NCBI GenBank assembly: GCA_021783435.1
Contig: JAJXUC010000051.1
Span: forward strand, 1 to 22,256
DNA length: 22,256 bases
From: Pseudomonadota bacterium
Lineage (GTDB): Bacteria > Pseudomonadota > Gammaproteobacteria > Burkholderiales > Burkholderiaceae
Reading direction: 5' to 3'
Each line of letters begins with the position of its first letter. Positions within the stretch are counted from its first letter, which is position 1. The notes below the pieces were generated by a model, which was not told the origin of the DNA, did no database searches, and saw only the letters and a program-made list of their open reading frames with translations. The position numbers and the translations under genes are program-made. Below, piece by piece: positions 6,960 through 14,529 of the stretch.

Positions 6960-8227
6960 ACAGCCAACCTTCTTCCGCAGCCGCCAGAACGGCCAACCCG
7001 TCCGCCCTGGGTTCTGCACCGCTGCGCGGCGTGCCGCTGGCGGCGCGCACCCTGCTGGCCCTGCTGCAACGCCTGCAGCGCGGGAGGTTGGAATTGCGCC
7101 TGCCCGATGGCGCCATGCTGCACTTCGGCGAGCATGAGGTTGCCGCGCCGCTGGCGCATCTGCATGTGCATGATTGGGCGGTGTTCTCGGCGGTGCTGCG
7201 GCGCGGCGACATCGGCTTTGCCGAAGGTTATTTTCAGGGCCAGTGGAGCACGGTCGATCTGCCTGGCCTGCTCAAGCTGCTGCTGGCCAATCGCAACGCG
7301 GTCGAGCTGGCGCTCCACGGCAGCGTCTGGGGCACGCTGTTCGCGCGGCTGCGCCACCTGTTCAACCGCAATTCGCGCAGCGGCAGCCGCCACAACATCC
7401 ATCAGCATTACGACATCGGCAACGCCTTCTACCAGCTCTGGCTGGACCCCGGCATGACCTACTCCAGCGCGCTGTTCACGGCACCGGGGCAAAGTCTGCA
7501 AGACGCGCAAGACGCCAAGCTGGAGCGCGTGCTGCGCCAGCTCGACCTGCCCGCCGGCGGCCGCGTGCTGGAAATCGGCTGCGGCTGGGGCAGTTTCGCC
7601 GAGGCGGCCGCGCGCGCCGGGCTGCGGGTGGACGGCCTGACCCTGTCCACCGAGCAGTTGGCGTATGCGCAAGCCCGGCTGCAGGCCGCGGGGCTGGACC
7701 AGCGGGCCCGGCTGGAGTTGCGCGACTACCGCGATGCGAGCGCCATCGCGCCGGCAGGGGGTTACGACGGCATCGCATCCATCGAAATGTTCGAAGCCGT
7801 CGGCGAGGCGTACTGGCCGAGCTTTTTCCGCACCCTCGCCAGCCAGCTCAGGCCGGGCGGACGCGCCTGCATTCAGACCATCACCATCGCCGAAGCCATC
7901 TTTCCGCAGTACCGCCGCGGCACCGATTTCATCCAGCAGTACATCTTCCCCGGCGGCATGCTGCCCAGTCCGTCGGCCTTTGCCGCGCAGGCCGCAAAGG
8001 CTGGGCTGGAGGTCGTCGCCACCCATGCCTTCGGGCAAGACTACGCCACCACGCTCGGCTTGTGGCGCGAGCGTTTTCTGGCGCAGCGCGAAGCGGTCCG
8101 CGCCCAGGGGTTCGATCAGCGCTTCAGCCTGCTGTGGGAGTTTTACCTGGCGTATTGCGAGGCCGGTTTCGCCCAGCAGACCATCGACGTGATGCAGTTC
8201 ACGCTGCGCCACCAGCGCGCTGCTTGA
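6956..8227 (+). CDS. SAM-dependent lipid methyltransferase, cyclopropane-synthase-like
   Basis: A 423-residue protein of the cyclopropane-fatty-acyl-phospholipid synthase family, which adds a one-carbon unit from SAM to cis double bonds in phospholipid acyl chains. The SAM motif VLEIGCGWGSF is at 204-214, the catalytic-region MFEAVG at 278-283 (Glu280), and YIFPGGMLPS at 329-338. Compared from memory with E. coli Cfa, the bicarbonate-site Cys139 is Ser171 and His266 is Gln307, while the Glu and a Tyr (Tyr397) are kept. This places it in the divergent subfamily seen next to DUF1365, whose members may make methylated unsaturated chains rather than cyclopropanes (UfaM-like). Start ATG overlaps the DUF1365 stop. 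Confidence 0.88.
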   Translation: MNSQPSSAAARTANPSALGSAPLRGVPLAARTLLALLQRLQRGRLELRLPDGAMLHFGEHEVAAPLAHLHVHDWAVFSAVLRRGDIGFAEGYFQGQWSTVDLPGLLKLLLANRNAVELALHGSVWGTLFARLRHLFNRNSRSGSRHNIHQHYDIGNAFYQLWLDPGMTYSSALFTAPGQSLQDAQDAKLERVLRQLDLPAGGRVLEIGCGWGSFAEAAARAGLRVDGLTLSTEQLAYAQARLQAAGLDQRARLELRDYRDASAIAPAGGYDGIASIEMFEAVGEAYWPSFFRTLASQLRPGGRACIQTITIAEAIFPQYRRGTDFIQQYIFPGGMLPSPSAFAAQAAKAGLEVVATHAFGQDYATTLGLWRERFLAQREAVRAQGFDQRFSLLWEFYLAYCEAGFAQQTIDVMQFTLRHQRAA

Positions 8228-8244
8228 GGCCGGCGACCGCATCC

Positions 8245-8919
8245 ATGACCTCGACACGATCGCCCTGGTCCATGCGCGAGCCCGGCATCTTCACCCATAT
8301 GCGCCGGTTGCACGGTCAAGCCGCGATGCCGGCATCGCCAGCGCGTCGTGCCGCGCTGGCGGGTCTGGCGGCGGGCGCCACCACGCTGCTGGCGCCGGGC
8401 ATGGTTCATGCCGCGACAGGCGCCATGTCCGTGCCGCAGGTGGTGGCCCATGCCATCCCTGGCTCCCGCCTGTCGGGAAGCGGCCTGTTCCGTTGGTGGG
8501 GCTTCGCGGTCTACACCGCGGCGCTCTGGGTTGGCCCCGGCGGAATCGACCCGGCGCGACTGACCGCCGCCCCCTTTGCGCTGGAGTTGCGCTACGCCCG
8601 CAACCTCAAGGGACGCGCGATTGCCGATCAATCGGACGCCGAAATGCGCAAGCTGGAGCAGGGCACCGCTGCCGAGCGCGCACAGTGGTTGGCGCAGATG
8701 CGCGCGATCTTCCCCGATGTGGGCGATGGCGACTGGCTTTGCGGTCTGTTCGAACCCAAGACGCCGGACGGGCCGCGCACCACGTTCTGGTTCAACGGCA
8801 AGCCCATCGGCGTGGTCGGTGGAGAGGCCTTTGCCCAGGCTTTTTTCTCCATCTGGCTGTCGCCCAAGACCGCCGCCCCGGATCTGCGCAGGGCCTTGCT
8901 GGCCCAGGCCGCGCCATGA
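8245..8919 (+). CDS. Chalcone-isomerase-like exported protein
   Basis: A protein of up to 224 residues resembling the bacterial chalcone isomerase-like family (PF16036). A twin-arginine-like signal sequence is visible (SPARRAALAGLAAGATTLLA, ending MVHA), followed by the family pattern of SGSGLFRWWGFAVYTAALWV, a LRYARNLKGRAIAD block, and FNGKPIGVVGGEAFAQAFFSIWL near the end. Bacterial members lack a demonstrated isomerase activity and are thought to bind fatty acids or other hydrophobic ligands outside the cytoplasm. The start is uncertain: in-frame ATGs lie at 8245, 8272, 8299 and 8326 and none has a clear ribosome binding site; 8245 is closest to the upstream stop (17 bp). The stop overlaps the next ATG at 8916. 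Confidence 0.78.
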   Translation: MTSTRSPWSMREPGIFTHMRRLHGQAAMPASPARRAALAGLAAGATTLLAPGMVHAATGAMSVPQVVAHAIPGSRLSGSGLFRWWGFAVYTAALWVGPGGIDPARLTAAPFALELRYARNLKGRAIADQSDAEMRKLEQGTAAERAQWLAQMRAIFPDVGDGDWLCGLFEPKTPDGPRTTFWFNGKPIGVVGGEAFAQAFFSIWLSPKTAAPDLRRALLAQAAP

Positions 8920-10295
8920 ATCCGGCGTTATCCACATCCGCCATGGCACCGCCGTCCGCCGCCGTGCCCAGCGCCATGCCCCCGGACCGGGCGCCCTATG
9001 GCTCGCTGCAACTTGCCCGCTATGGCGCACCGCAGTTTGCGTTGAGTTTCGTCGCCTTGCCGCTCTATGTCTTTTTGCCGGACTATTACGCCACCCGCTA
9101 TGCCGTGCCGCTCGGCTTTCTCGGCGTCGTGCTGCTCCTGGCGCGCCTGCTCGATGGCTTGATCGACCCCGCCATCGGCCGTCTCGCCGACCGCATGCTG
9201 GGGGTCGGGCGCGGCTGGGGCTTCATGGCTGTCAGCGGCGTGGCGCTGGCGCTGGGTTTCGCCCTGCTGCTGGGGTTCCCGGCGTGGCTGGCCTACGCGC
9301 CGCAACCCGCCCTGTTTGCCGCCGCGATGGGGCTGGCTCTGCTGCTGACCTACGTCGGCTACAGCGCCGTGGGCGTGACGCATCAGGCCTGGGGCGCGGG
9401 CTTGGGCGATACCGAACCCGAGCGCGCCCGCACCTTTGCCTGGCGCGAAGCGCTGGGTCTGGCCGGAGTTCTCGTGGCCGCGACCGTGACGCAACTCGGC
9501 GGTGCCTCGGGCTTCACGCTGGTGTTCACCGCCAGCCTCGCGCTGGGCCTGTGGCTGGTGAAAACCGCACCTTTGCCGCGCCATGTTCCCGGTTTGCAGC
9601 ATGGGTTGCGTGGATGGCAAGCGGCTCTGGAGCCTTTGCGCCATGTCGCGTTCCGCCGCCTGCTGCTGGTGTATCTGGCCAGCGGCGTGGCGGCCTCGGT
9701 GCCGGCCACGCTGGTGCTGTTCTTCATCCGCGACCGCATCGGCGCGGCCCAACTCTCCGGGCTGTATCTGTTCATCTACTTCGCGTTCGGCGCCGCTTGC
9801 GTGCCCTTGTGGCTGCGCGCGGTGCGCCGCTTCGGCGCAGCGGCCAGCTGGCTCATCGGCATGGGGCTCACGGTGGCGGTTTTCCTGTGGGCGGCGTTGC
9901 TGCAGCCCGGTGACCGCTGGGCTTACGCTGGCGTGTGCGCCGCCTCCGGCCTGGCGCTGGGTTCCGACCTGGTGTTGCCGCCAGCGCTGCTGGCAGGGTT
10001 GATTCGCAGCCTGGGCCACGGCGGCCGGCTCGAAGGCGCCTACTTCGGCATCTGGGGCATGGCCACCAAGCTGACTCTGGCGCTGGCCGCCGGTGTCGCC
10101 CTGCCGCTCCTGGCCAGCCTCGGCTATACACCGGGCTCCCCCGCCACGGGCGTGCTGCCGCCGCTGGTGGTGGTGTACTGCCTGCTGCCCTGCGGGCTCA
10201 AGCTGGCGTCGGCCGCACTGCTGTGGTCGGGCTGGATGCGCCCGGCGCGCAACCCTGATTTCTTGACGGCTCGACAACGGAGGAATTCGCCATGA
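8916..10295 (+). CDS. MFS transporter, GPH (MelB-like) family
   Basis: A 459-residue inner-membrane protein with about twelve hydrophobic segments. The helix-2 loop sequence ARLLDGLIDPAIGRLADR matches the glycoside-pentoside-hexuronide (MelB-type) symporter pattern. The first 30 residues are a polar Pro/Ala-rich extension. The substrate cannot be read from the sequence; GPH-type members of lipid operons like this one might move a lysolipid or lipid head group rather than a sugar, as the related LplT and MFSD2A transporters do. Coupled by ATGA to the genes on both sides. Confidence 0.85.
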   Translation: MNPALSTSAMAPPSAAVPSAMPPDRAPYGSLQLARYGAPQFALSFVALPLYVFLPDYYATRYAVPLGFLGVVLLLARLLDGLIDPAIGRLADRMLGVGRGWGFMAVSGVALALGFALLLGFPAWLAYAPQPALFAAAMGLALLLTYVGYSAVGVTHQAWGAGLGDTEPERARTFAWREALGLAGVLVAATVTQLGGASGFTLVFTASLALGLWLVKTAPLPRHVPGLQHGLRGWQAALEPLRHVAFRRLLLVYLASGVAASVPATLVLFFIRDRIGAAQLSGLYLFIYFAFGAACVPLWLRAVRRFGAAASWLIGMGLTVAVFLWAALLQPGDRWAYAGVCAASGLALGSDLVLPPALLAGLIRSLGHGGRLEGAYFGIWGMATKLTLALAAGVALPLLASLGYTPGSPATGVLPPLVVVYCLLPCGLKLASAALLWSGWMRPARNPDFLTARQRRNSP

Positions 10296-10849
10296 ATCAT
10301 GTCTGGAAACACCTGCGCCTCGGCGGCATCGCGCTGCTGTTTGCCGCCTTGCTGGGGGGCTGCGCCAGCGTCACGCCGATGGACTACCGCGGCGAGAAAC
10401 CGACGCTCGCGTTGGAGCGCTATTTCAACGGCCCGCTGTCAGCCGATGGCGTGGTGTTCAACCGCTCGGGCAAGGTCATCAAGCGCTTCCACGTGGACCT
10501 CACCGGCACCTGGAAGGGCGACGAAGGCAAGCTGGTCGAGCACTTCGTCTACAGCGACGGCAGCAAGCAGGAGCGCATCTGGAAGCTCACGCGCCTGCCC
10601 GGCAAGAACGGCGAGCGGCGCTACGAAGGCACGGCTGGCGACGTCGTCGGCACCGCCCATGGCTATGCCGAAGGCAATGCCTTCAATTGGCACTACACCC
10701 TGGCACTGCCGGTGGACGGCACGATCTACAACGTGCAGATGGATGACTGGATGTACCAGATGAACGATCATGTGCTGCTCAACCACACCGTGATGACCAA
10801 GTTCGGCTTCCGGGTGGCCAGCATTTTCATCGCCTTCCACAAGCCCTGA
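10292..10849 (+). CDS. DUF3833 family lipoprotein
   Basis: A 185-residue predicted lipoprotein. A charged N-terminus and hydrophobic stretch lead to the lipobox LLGGC, with lipidated Cys24; the next residues ASV suit outer-membrane sorting. The body (PTLALERYFNGPLSADGVVF, KVIKRFHVDLTGTW, YNVQMDDWMYQMNDHVLLN) is typical of DUF3833, a beta-rich family found in LitR and singlet-oxygen operons. Function is not established; a periplasmic lipid-binding role has been guessed from context. GGAGG lies 8 bases before the ATG, which overlaps the MFS stop. Confidence 0.85.
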   Translation: MNHVWKHLRLGGIALLFAALLGGCASVTPMDYRGEKPTLALERYFNGPLSADGVVFNRSGKVIKRFHVDLTGTWKGDEGKLVEHFVYSDGSKQERIWKLTRLPGKNGERRYEGTAGDVVGTAHGYAEGNAFNWHYTLALPVDGTIYNVQMDDWMYQMNDHVLLNHTVMTKFGFRVASIFIAFHKP

Positions 10850-10896
10850 TGCGCGCCTTGAAGCGCACCCCGCGGCGCCCACAGACGAGTTGAACC

Positions 10897-11658
10897 ATGC
10901 CCCTGAACGCGCCGCTCACCCACTGGTCCGGTCAACGTGTCTGGATTGTCGGCGCCTCCAGTGGCATCGGCGCCGCACTCGCCCACGATTTGCTCGCACG
11001 CGGCGCCCGCGTCGCGGTGTCGGCGCGCAGCGCCGACAAGCTCGCCGCCCTGACGGGCGCCCTGGCCCTGCCGCTGGACGTGCGCGACGCCGCGGCGCTG
11101 CCGGCGGCGATGCAGCAATTGCAGGCCGCATTCGGCGGGCTGGACCTGCTGGTGTATTGCGCCGGCACCTACGTGCCGCAACGCGCCGCGGCCTTCGATC
11201 TGGCGTCGGCGCTGGTCCATGACGACGTCAATTACCGCGGTGCGCTGCACACGCTGGCCGCTGTGCTGCCGGTGCTGCAGGCGCAGCACCGTGGCCACAT
11301 CGCCCTGGTCAGCAGCGTGGCGGGTTGGCGCGGCCTGCCGCAGGCGCTGGCTTATGGCCCGACCAAGGCGGCGCTGACCAATCTGGCCGAGGTGCTGTAT
11401 GTCGATCTGCGCGCGGCCGGCATCGGCGTCAGCGTCATCAACCCGGGCTTCGTCGAGACCCAGCTCACGGCGCAGAACACATTCGCCATGCCGGGGCTGC
11501 AGACGCCGCAGCAAGCAGCGGCGGCCATCGTCCGGGGCTGGCAGCGCGGGGACTTCGACATTCACTTTCCCAAGCGCTTCACCTTCGTGCTTCGGTTGCT
11601 GCGCATTCTGCCCTATCGCCTGTATTTCGCGGCCGTGAGCCGCTTCACCGGACTGTGA
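10897..11658 (+). CDS. Short-chain dehydrogenase/reductase
   Basis: A 253-residue classical SDR. The nucleotide motif GASSGIG is at residues 19-25, the catalytic serine in VSS (139-140), and the YxxxK pair is Tyr153 and Lys157. The NPGFVETQLT segment after the active site is also typical. It should oxidise or reduce a carbonyl or hydroxyl group with NAD(P); the substrate is unknown, and in this operon a lipid-derived ketone or alcohol is plausible. The C-terminus (FVLRLLRILPYRLYFAAVSR) is hydrophobic and basic and may touch the membrane. It follows the lipoprotein gene by 47 bp and precedes the NTF2-like gene by 4 bp. Confidence 0.9.
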   Translation: MPLNAPLTHWSGQRVWIVGASSGIGAALAHDLLARGARVAVSARSADKLAALTGALALPLDVRDAAALPAAMQQLQAAFGGLDLLVYCAGTYVPQRAAAFDLASALVHDDVNYRGALHTLAAVLPVLQAQHRGHIALVSSVAGWRGLPQALAYGPTKAALTNLAEVLYVDLRAAGIGVSVINPGFVETQLTAQNTFAMPGLQTPQQAAAAIVRGWQRGDFDIHFPKRFTFVLRLLRILPYRLYFAAVSRFTGL

Positions 11659-11662
11659 GCCG

Positions 11663-12121
11663 ATGGATCAGCCGCGCTTGGCGCCACCGGAAGACCAGGC
11701 GCCGCTGGCGCGTTTCGTCGCGTATTTCGAAGCCTTGACACCCCAGTCGCTCACCGCACTCGGCAGCGTCTACGCAGTCGGGGCGCGTTTCAAAGACCCG
11801 TTCAACGCGGTGCAGGGGCTCGACGCGCTACGGCGCATCTTCGCCCATATGTTCGCCACCACGGAAGCCCCGCGTTTCGTCGTGCTGCAGGCCTTGGGCG
11901 ATGCGGCGCAAGGTTTCGTCATCTGGGACTTTCACTTCCGCAGCAAGGGGCGCGGCGGGCGTGACTGGACCATCCACGGCGCCAGTCGGTTGGAGTTCGA
12001 CACCGCCGGGCGGGTGACCCTGCACCGGGACTACTGGGACGCCGCGGAAGAACTCTACGAGCACCTGCCCTTGCTGGGGGCGGTGCTGCGCGGGGTGAAA
12101 AAGCGATTGCGGGCGTCTTGA
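11663..12121 (+). CDS. NTF2-like / SnoaL-like domain protein
   Basis: A 152-residue single-domain protein of the nuclear transport factor 2-like fold. The pattern includes an N-terminal helix (LARFVAYFEALTPQS), the block YAVGARFKDPFNAVQG, and the later RLEFDTAGRVTLHRDYWD strand pair, all typical of the fold. No signal peptide is present. These proteins form cone-shaped ligand pockets; members in LitR clusters have no proven activity. Probably the last gene of the plus-strand operon, since the next gene is on the other strand after a degenerate spacer. Confidence 0.82.
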   Translation: MDQPRLAPPEDQAPLARFVAYFEALTPQSLTALGSVYAVGARFKDPFNAVQGLDALRRIFAHMFATTEAPRFVVLQALGDAAQGFVIWDFHFRSKGRGGRDWTIHGASRLEFDTAGRVTLHRDYWDAAEELYEHLPLLGAVLRGVKKRLRAS

Positions 12122-12420
12122 GCCACTGCCCGCCTGCGGCGCCCGGCGGAACAGGCGCGGCACGCGGCACAGGCGGAACACGCGCTGCAGGCGGAACAGG
12201 CCCGAGCGCGCAGGCGGGCGCGGTGACGCCGAAACCCTCCTGCGCACGGGACGGCTCTCGACTCGCGGGGTCGCCCGGATCGGCTGACACCGGGCCCAGC
12301 CCTGCGAGGTCGTCTGCATCCTCGATGGCGCGCTGCGCGAGGCGATGGTTCGGCAGGGTGATGACCTCCGGCTGGGCAGAGCAGGTTGCCGCCGCTGGCG
12401 AGAACGGCGTGCTTCAGTGC
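12122..12420. other. Gene-poor spacer with a coding-like remnant
   Basis: This spacer holds the minisatellite at its left end. On the minus strand, from about 12400 down to 12210, one frame stays open with GC-rich third positions and encodes PEVITLPNHRLAQRAIEDAD followed by DLAGLGPVSADPG. It has no ATG start, and the only candidate start (GTG 12290) begins after the best part. It could be the decayed remnant of a gene. No terminator with a T-run is seen. Confidence 0.35.
12145..12207. repeat. 9-bp degenerate minisatellite
   Basis: About seven tandem 9-bp units related to GGCGGAACA. Exact copies of GGCGGAACA start at 12145, 12172 and 12190, spaced 27 and 18 bp (multiples of nine), with variants such as GGCGCGGCA and CGCGGCACA between them. 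It lies 24 bp after the NTF2-like stop codon and is probably non-coding. Confidence 0.6.
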
Positions 12421-13641
12421 TCAGGGCGCCGGAACCTGGATGTCGATGAAGCGTCGGATGACGTCGGCCTGGGCCAGCGCGTCACGCTCGCCCAGTTGCG
12501 TCAACTCGGTGCAGAAGCCGGGTTCGAACAGCAGATAGCTGGCGAGCGCCGCGCCCGTGGCTTCGGCCGCGCCGACGGCACCCATGAGGACGCGCATGCC
12601 GCGCGGCATGCGCTTCCAGTGTCGCGCGGCGATGGCGTTGATGGATTCGGACGGCGTGATGAGCAGCACCGGAAATTCGCGAAACGGCTGCAGCGTTCGC
12701 GCCTGTGGCGGCAGTCGGCGCACGGCGGTGTTGATGTGCTCGGCCAGTTGCGCATCGGCCGGCAGGGTGTCGAGAAACACGGTCGACAGCACATGCCCGG
12801 CAATCTGGGCGATGGAGGGGTAGTCGCGTTCGTCCGGGGCGATCCAGGCCGTGGCGCCGCGCGGCTCGCTCACGCCGATGGCCAGGGCGCAGCGCGCGCC
12901 CAGCCGAATCGCGGGGGCCAGGGGCGCGAGTTGACGCATGGCGCCATCGCCGCAGAACTCGGCCTGCTCGCCAGTCCACAGCTTCACCGCCGGAAAGACG
13001 AAAGGCAGGGCGCTGCTGGCGAGCAAGTGGTCGAGGGAGATGGTCTGCGCCAGTCCCCAGATGCCCGGGCGGCGCCAACCCGGCATATCCGCTGCGCCCT
13101 GGAAGAAGGTGATGTGCCGGCCGGTGGAATAACTCGATGCGGTGATGGCCAAGGCCCGCAGCGCGCCGCTCTGCACAGCGGCGTCGACCCGGTCGAGCCG
13201 GATGTGGCGGCCCAGGGTGTCGGCCAGCGGCGTGTTGTCCAGCAAGGCACGCGGACTCTGGCGCACCAGCCAGCCCGTCGACATCAAGCCCAGCCAGCGC
13301 AGCCCGCCGCGCAGCAAATGGTGTGGCTGGGTGTGAAACACCTGATCGGCATGCAGACCGTTCCAGATCCCCGGCAGTGCGCGTAGCGTCTCGGCCCAGG
13401 TGGCCACGCCGCTGGCGTAATGCGCCGCGTTGATGGCCCCCGCCGAGGTGCCGCAAACCACCGGAAACGGATTGCGCTGCGCCGGCCAACCCTGCTGCTG
13501 CAAGATGTCGGCCAGCCCCTGCAGCACGCCGGCTTGGTACGCGGTGCGGGCCCCACCGCCAGGCAGCACCAGTGCCGAGCCCTCGAGCGTCAAGGGTCGG
13601 GCGCAGGGCGGAGTCAGGGGCGGTTCGTCTTGCATGGACAT
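12421..13641 (-). CDS. Patatin-like phospholipase
   Basis: A 406-residue patatin-family serine hydrolase, expected to release fatty acids from phospholipids or other acyl esters. The oxyanion-hole motif GGGARTAYQ is at 28-36, the nucleophile is Ser66 in GTSAG, and the dyad aspartate is Asp232 in CGDGAM. The C-terminal third (EHINTAVRRLPPQA and onward) is the usual extension of bacterial DUF3336-less patatins. No signal peptide is present, so it is probably cytosolic or membrane-associated. ATG 13641 (MSMQDEPP) is chosen over the longer open frame because the upstream residues are not conserved-looking; ATG 13635 is also possible. It stands alone between two operons. Confidence 0.88.
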   Translation of the reverse strand: MSMQDEPPLTPPCARPLTLEGSALVLPGGGARTAYQAGVLQGLADILQQQGWPAQRNPFPVVCGTSAGAINAAHYASGVATWAETLRALPGIWNGLHADQVFHTQPHHLLRGGLRWLGLMSTGWLVRQSPRALLDNTPLADTLGRHIRLDRVDAAVQSGALRALAITASSYSTGRHITFFQGAADMPGWRRPGIWGLAQTISLDHLLASSALPFVFPAVKLWTGEQAEFCGDGAMRQLAPLAPAIRLGARCALAIGVSEPRGATAWIAPDERDYPSIAQIAGHVLSTVFLDTLPADAQLAEHINTAVRRLPPQARTLQPFREFPVLLITPSESINAIAARHWKRMPRGMRVLMGAVGAAEATGAALASYLLFEPGFCTELTQLGERDALAQADVIRRFIDIQVPAP

Positions 13642-14042
13642 CTCAGTTGCCACATGGTGCGGCAATTCCGTGCGGCGCTCAAGGTGATTGTCCGCAACGC
13701 CGACAGGGCGCTGCTCCTTGCACCGCAATGCGGCGCCGAGCCCGGTCCATGCCCTTGTGCCGGGAATTCAGGAGCCGCAATGATAGGAACAATTGTGCTT
13801 CTATCCGGCACAAATTAATGCAGTTTGGCAATTTAAGCCGGCGTTGACTACGGATTTCCGACATGAAGCCCGCTGTCATGGTCGCCGTGATGCAATCCAA
13901 TCTTGATTTTGGCGGGCGGGGGGCGCACACTGCAATCGCCTCGTTGTTGCGGGCACGGCAGGCCAGCGATCGGCCTTGCCGTCCTGCCAGCAGGCCTTGT
14001 TTCGCGATCAACCGTTCGCTCAACGTCTACCTGGAGGGATCT
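13642..14042. promoter_or_regulatory. Divergent intergenic region, patatin / hpf
   Basis: This 401-bp gap holds no convincing gene. It contains a 12-codon ORF at 13780-13818 (MIGTIVLLSGTN) with AGGAG upstream, and a TTGACT element at 13844-13849 without a good -10. A further weak pair is TTGATT (13903-13908) and CACACT (13926-13931) with a 17-bp spacer, which could serve hpf. The stretch 13790-13850 is AT-rich compared with its surroundings and is the most promoter-like part. Confidence 0.35.
13791..13816. repeat. Inverted repeat AATTGTGC / GCACAAATT
   Basis: AATTGTGC (13791-13798) faces GCACAAATT (13808-13816) across a 9-base spacer, with six perfect pairs and a one-base bulge beyond. It sits in the most AT-rich part of the patatin/hpf gap, so it may be an operator or a small hairpin. 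No T-run follows. Confidence 0.35.
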
Positions 14043-14375
14043 ATGAACCTGACCATCAGCGGCCATCACATGGACGTCACACCGGCCTTGCGCAGCTACG
14101 TCGAAGCCAAGCTCGACCGTGTGGTGCGACATTTCGATCAGCTGATCAGTGTCAACGTGTTGCTCTCCGTGGAGAAGCAAAAGGAAAAGGAGCGCCGGCA
14201 GAAAGCCGAATGCAATCTGCAACTCAAAGGCAAGAACATCTTCGCCGAAGTTCAGGACCAGGACCTGTACGCCGCCATCGATGAACTGGTCGACAAACTC
14301 GATCGTCAGGTGGTGGAACACAAAAACCGCATGCGTGCTCACCAGGCCGTGCCGAGCAAGCATCTCGCATCCTGA
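14043..14375 (+). CDS. hpf: Ribosome hibernation promoting factor (short form)
   Basis: A 110-residue protein of the HPF/RaiA family, which binds the 30S subunit and promotes inactive ribosome dimers in stationary phase. The sequence [20 protein letters not shown], the [13 protein letters not shown] strand and the [21 protein letters not shown] helix are diagnostic. It has the short length of the beta/gamma-proteobacterial form without the C-terminal dimer domain. GGAGGG sits a few bases before the ATG. It is followed by ptsN and hprK, the usual order, but rpoN, which commonly precedes hpf, is missing here. Confidence 0.95.
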   Translation: MNLTISGHHMDVTPALRSYVEAKLDRVVRHFDQLISVNVLLSVEKQKEKERRQKAECNLQLKGKNIFAEVQDQDLYAAIDELVDKLDRQVVEHKNRMRAHQAVPSKHLAS

Positions 14376-14418
14376 GGCCGCCCAAGTCGCCGTCGGGACT
14401 TCACACAAGGGGGCCCGT

Positions 14419-14449
14419 GCGGCGCAGAACACCCGATATCGCGCCGCAA
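14419..14449 (+). terminator. Hairpin between hpf and ptsN
   Basis: TGCGGCGC (14419-14426) pairs perfectly with GCGCCGCA (14442-14449), giving an 8-bp GC-rich stem with a 15-base loop. No T-run follows, so it may reduce read-through or stabilise the hpf transcript rather than terminate fully. A new promoter candidate follows at 14469. Confidence 0.35.
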
Positions 14450-14468
14450 TAGCCGTCTCGGCCCAGGC

Positions 14469-14499
14469 TTGACGTCCTGTCAGTCCATGCCGATACACT
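14469..14499 (+). promoter_or_regulatory. Candidate promoter for ptsN-hprK
   Basis: TTGACG (14469-14474) matches the -35 consensus at five of six positions. TACACT (14494-14499) matches the -10 at four of six with a 19-bp spacer; GATACA, two bases earlier, gives 17 bp. It lies 31 bp before the ptsN start. Confidence 0.4.
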
Positions 14500-14529
14500 C
14501 GCAAACTTCCCGTCATCACACCCCATGCC

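Noticed and set aside
12118..13386. Long plus-strand open frame across the patatin gene
   Set aside because: It is antisense to a patatin with all motifs intact; the frame starts in the minisatellite and has no recognisable domain.
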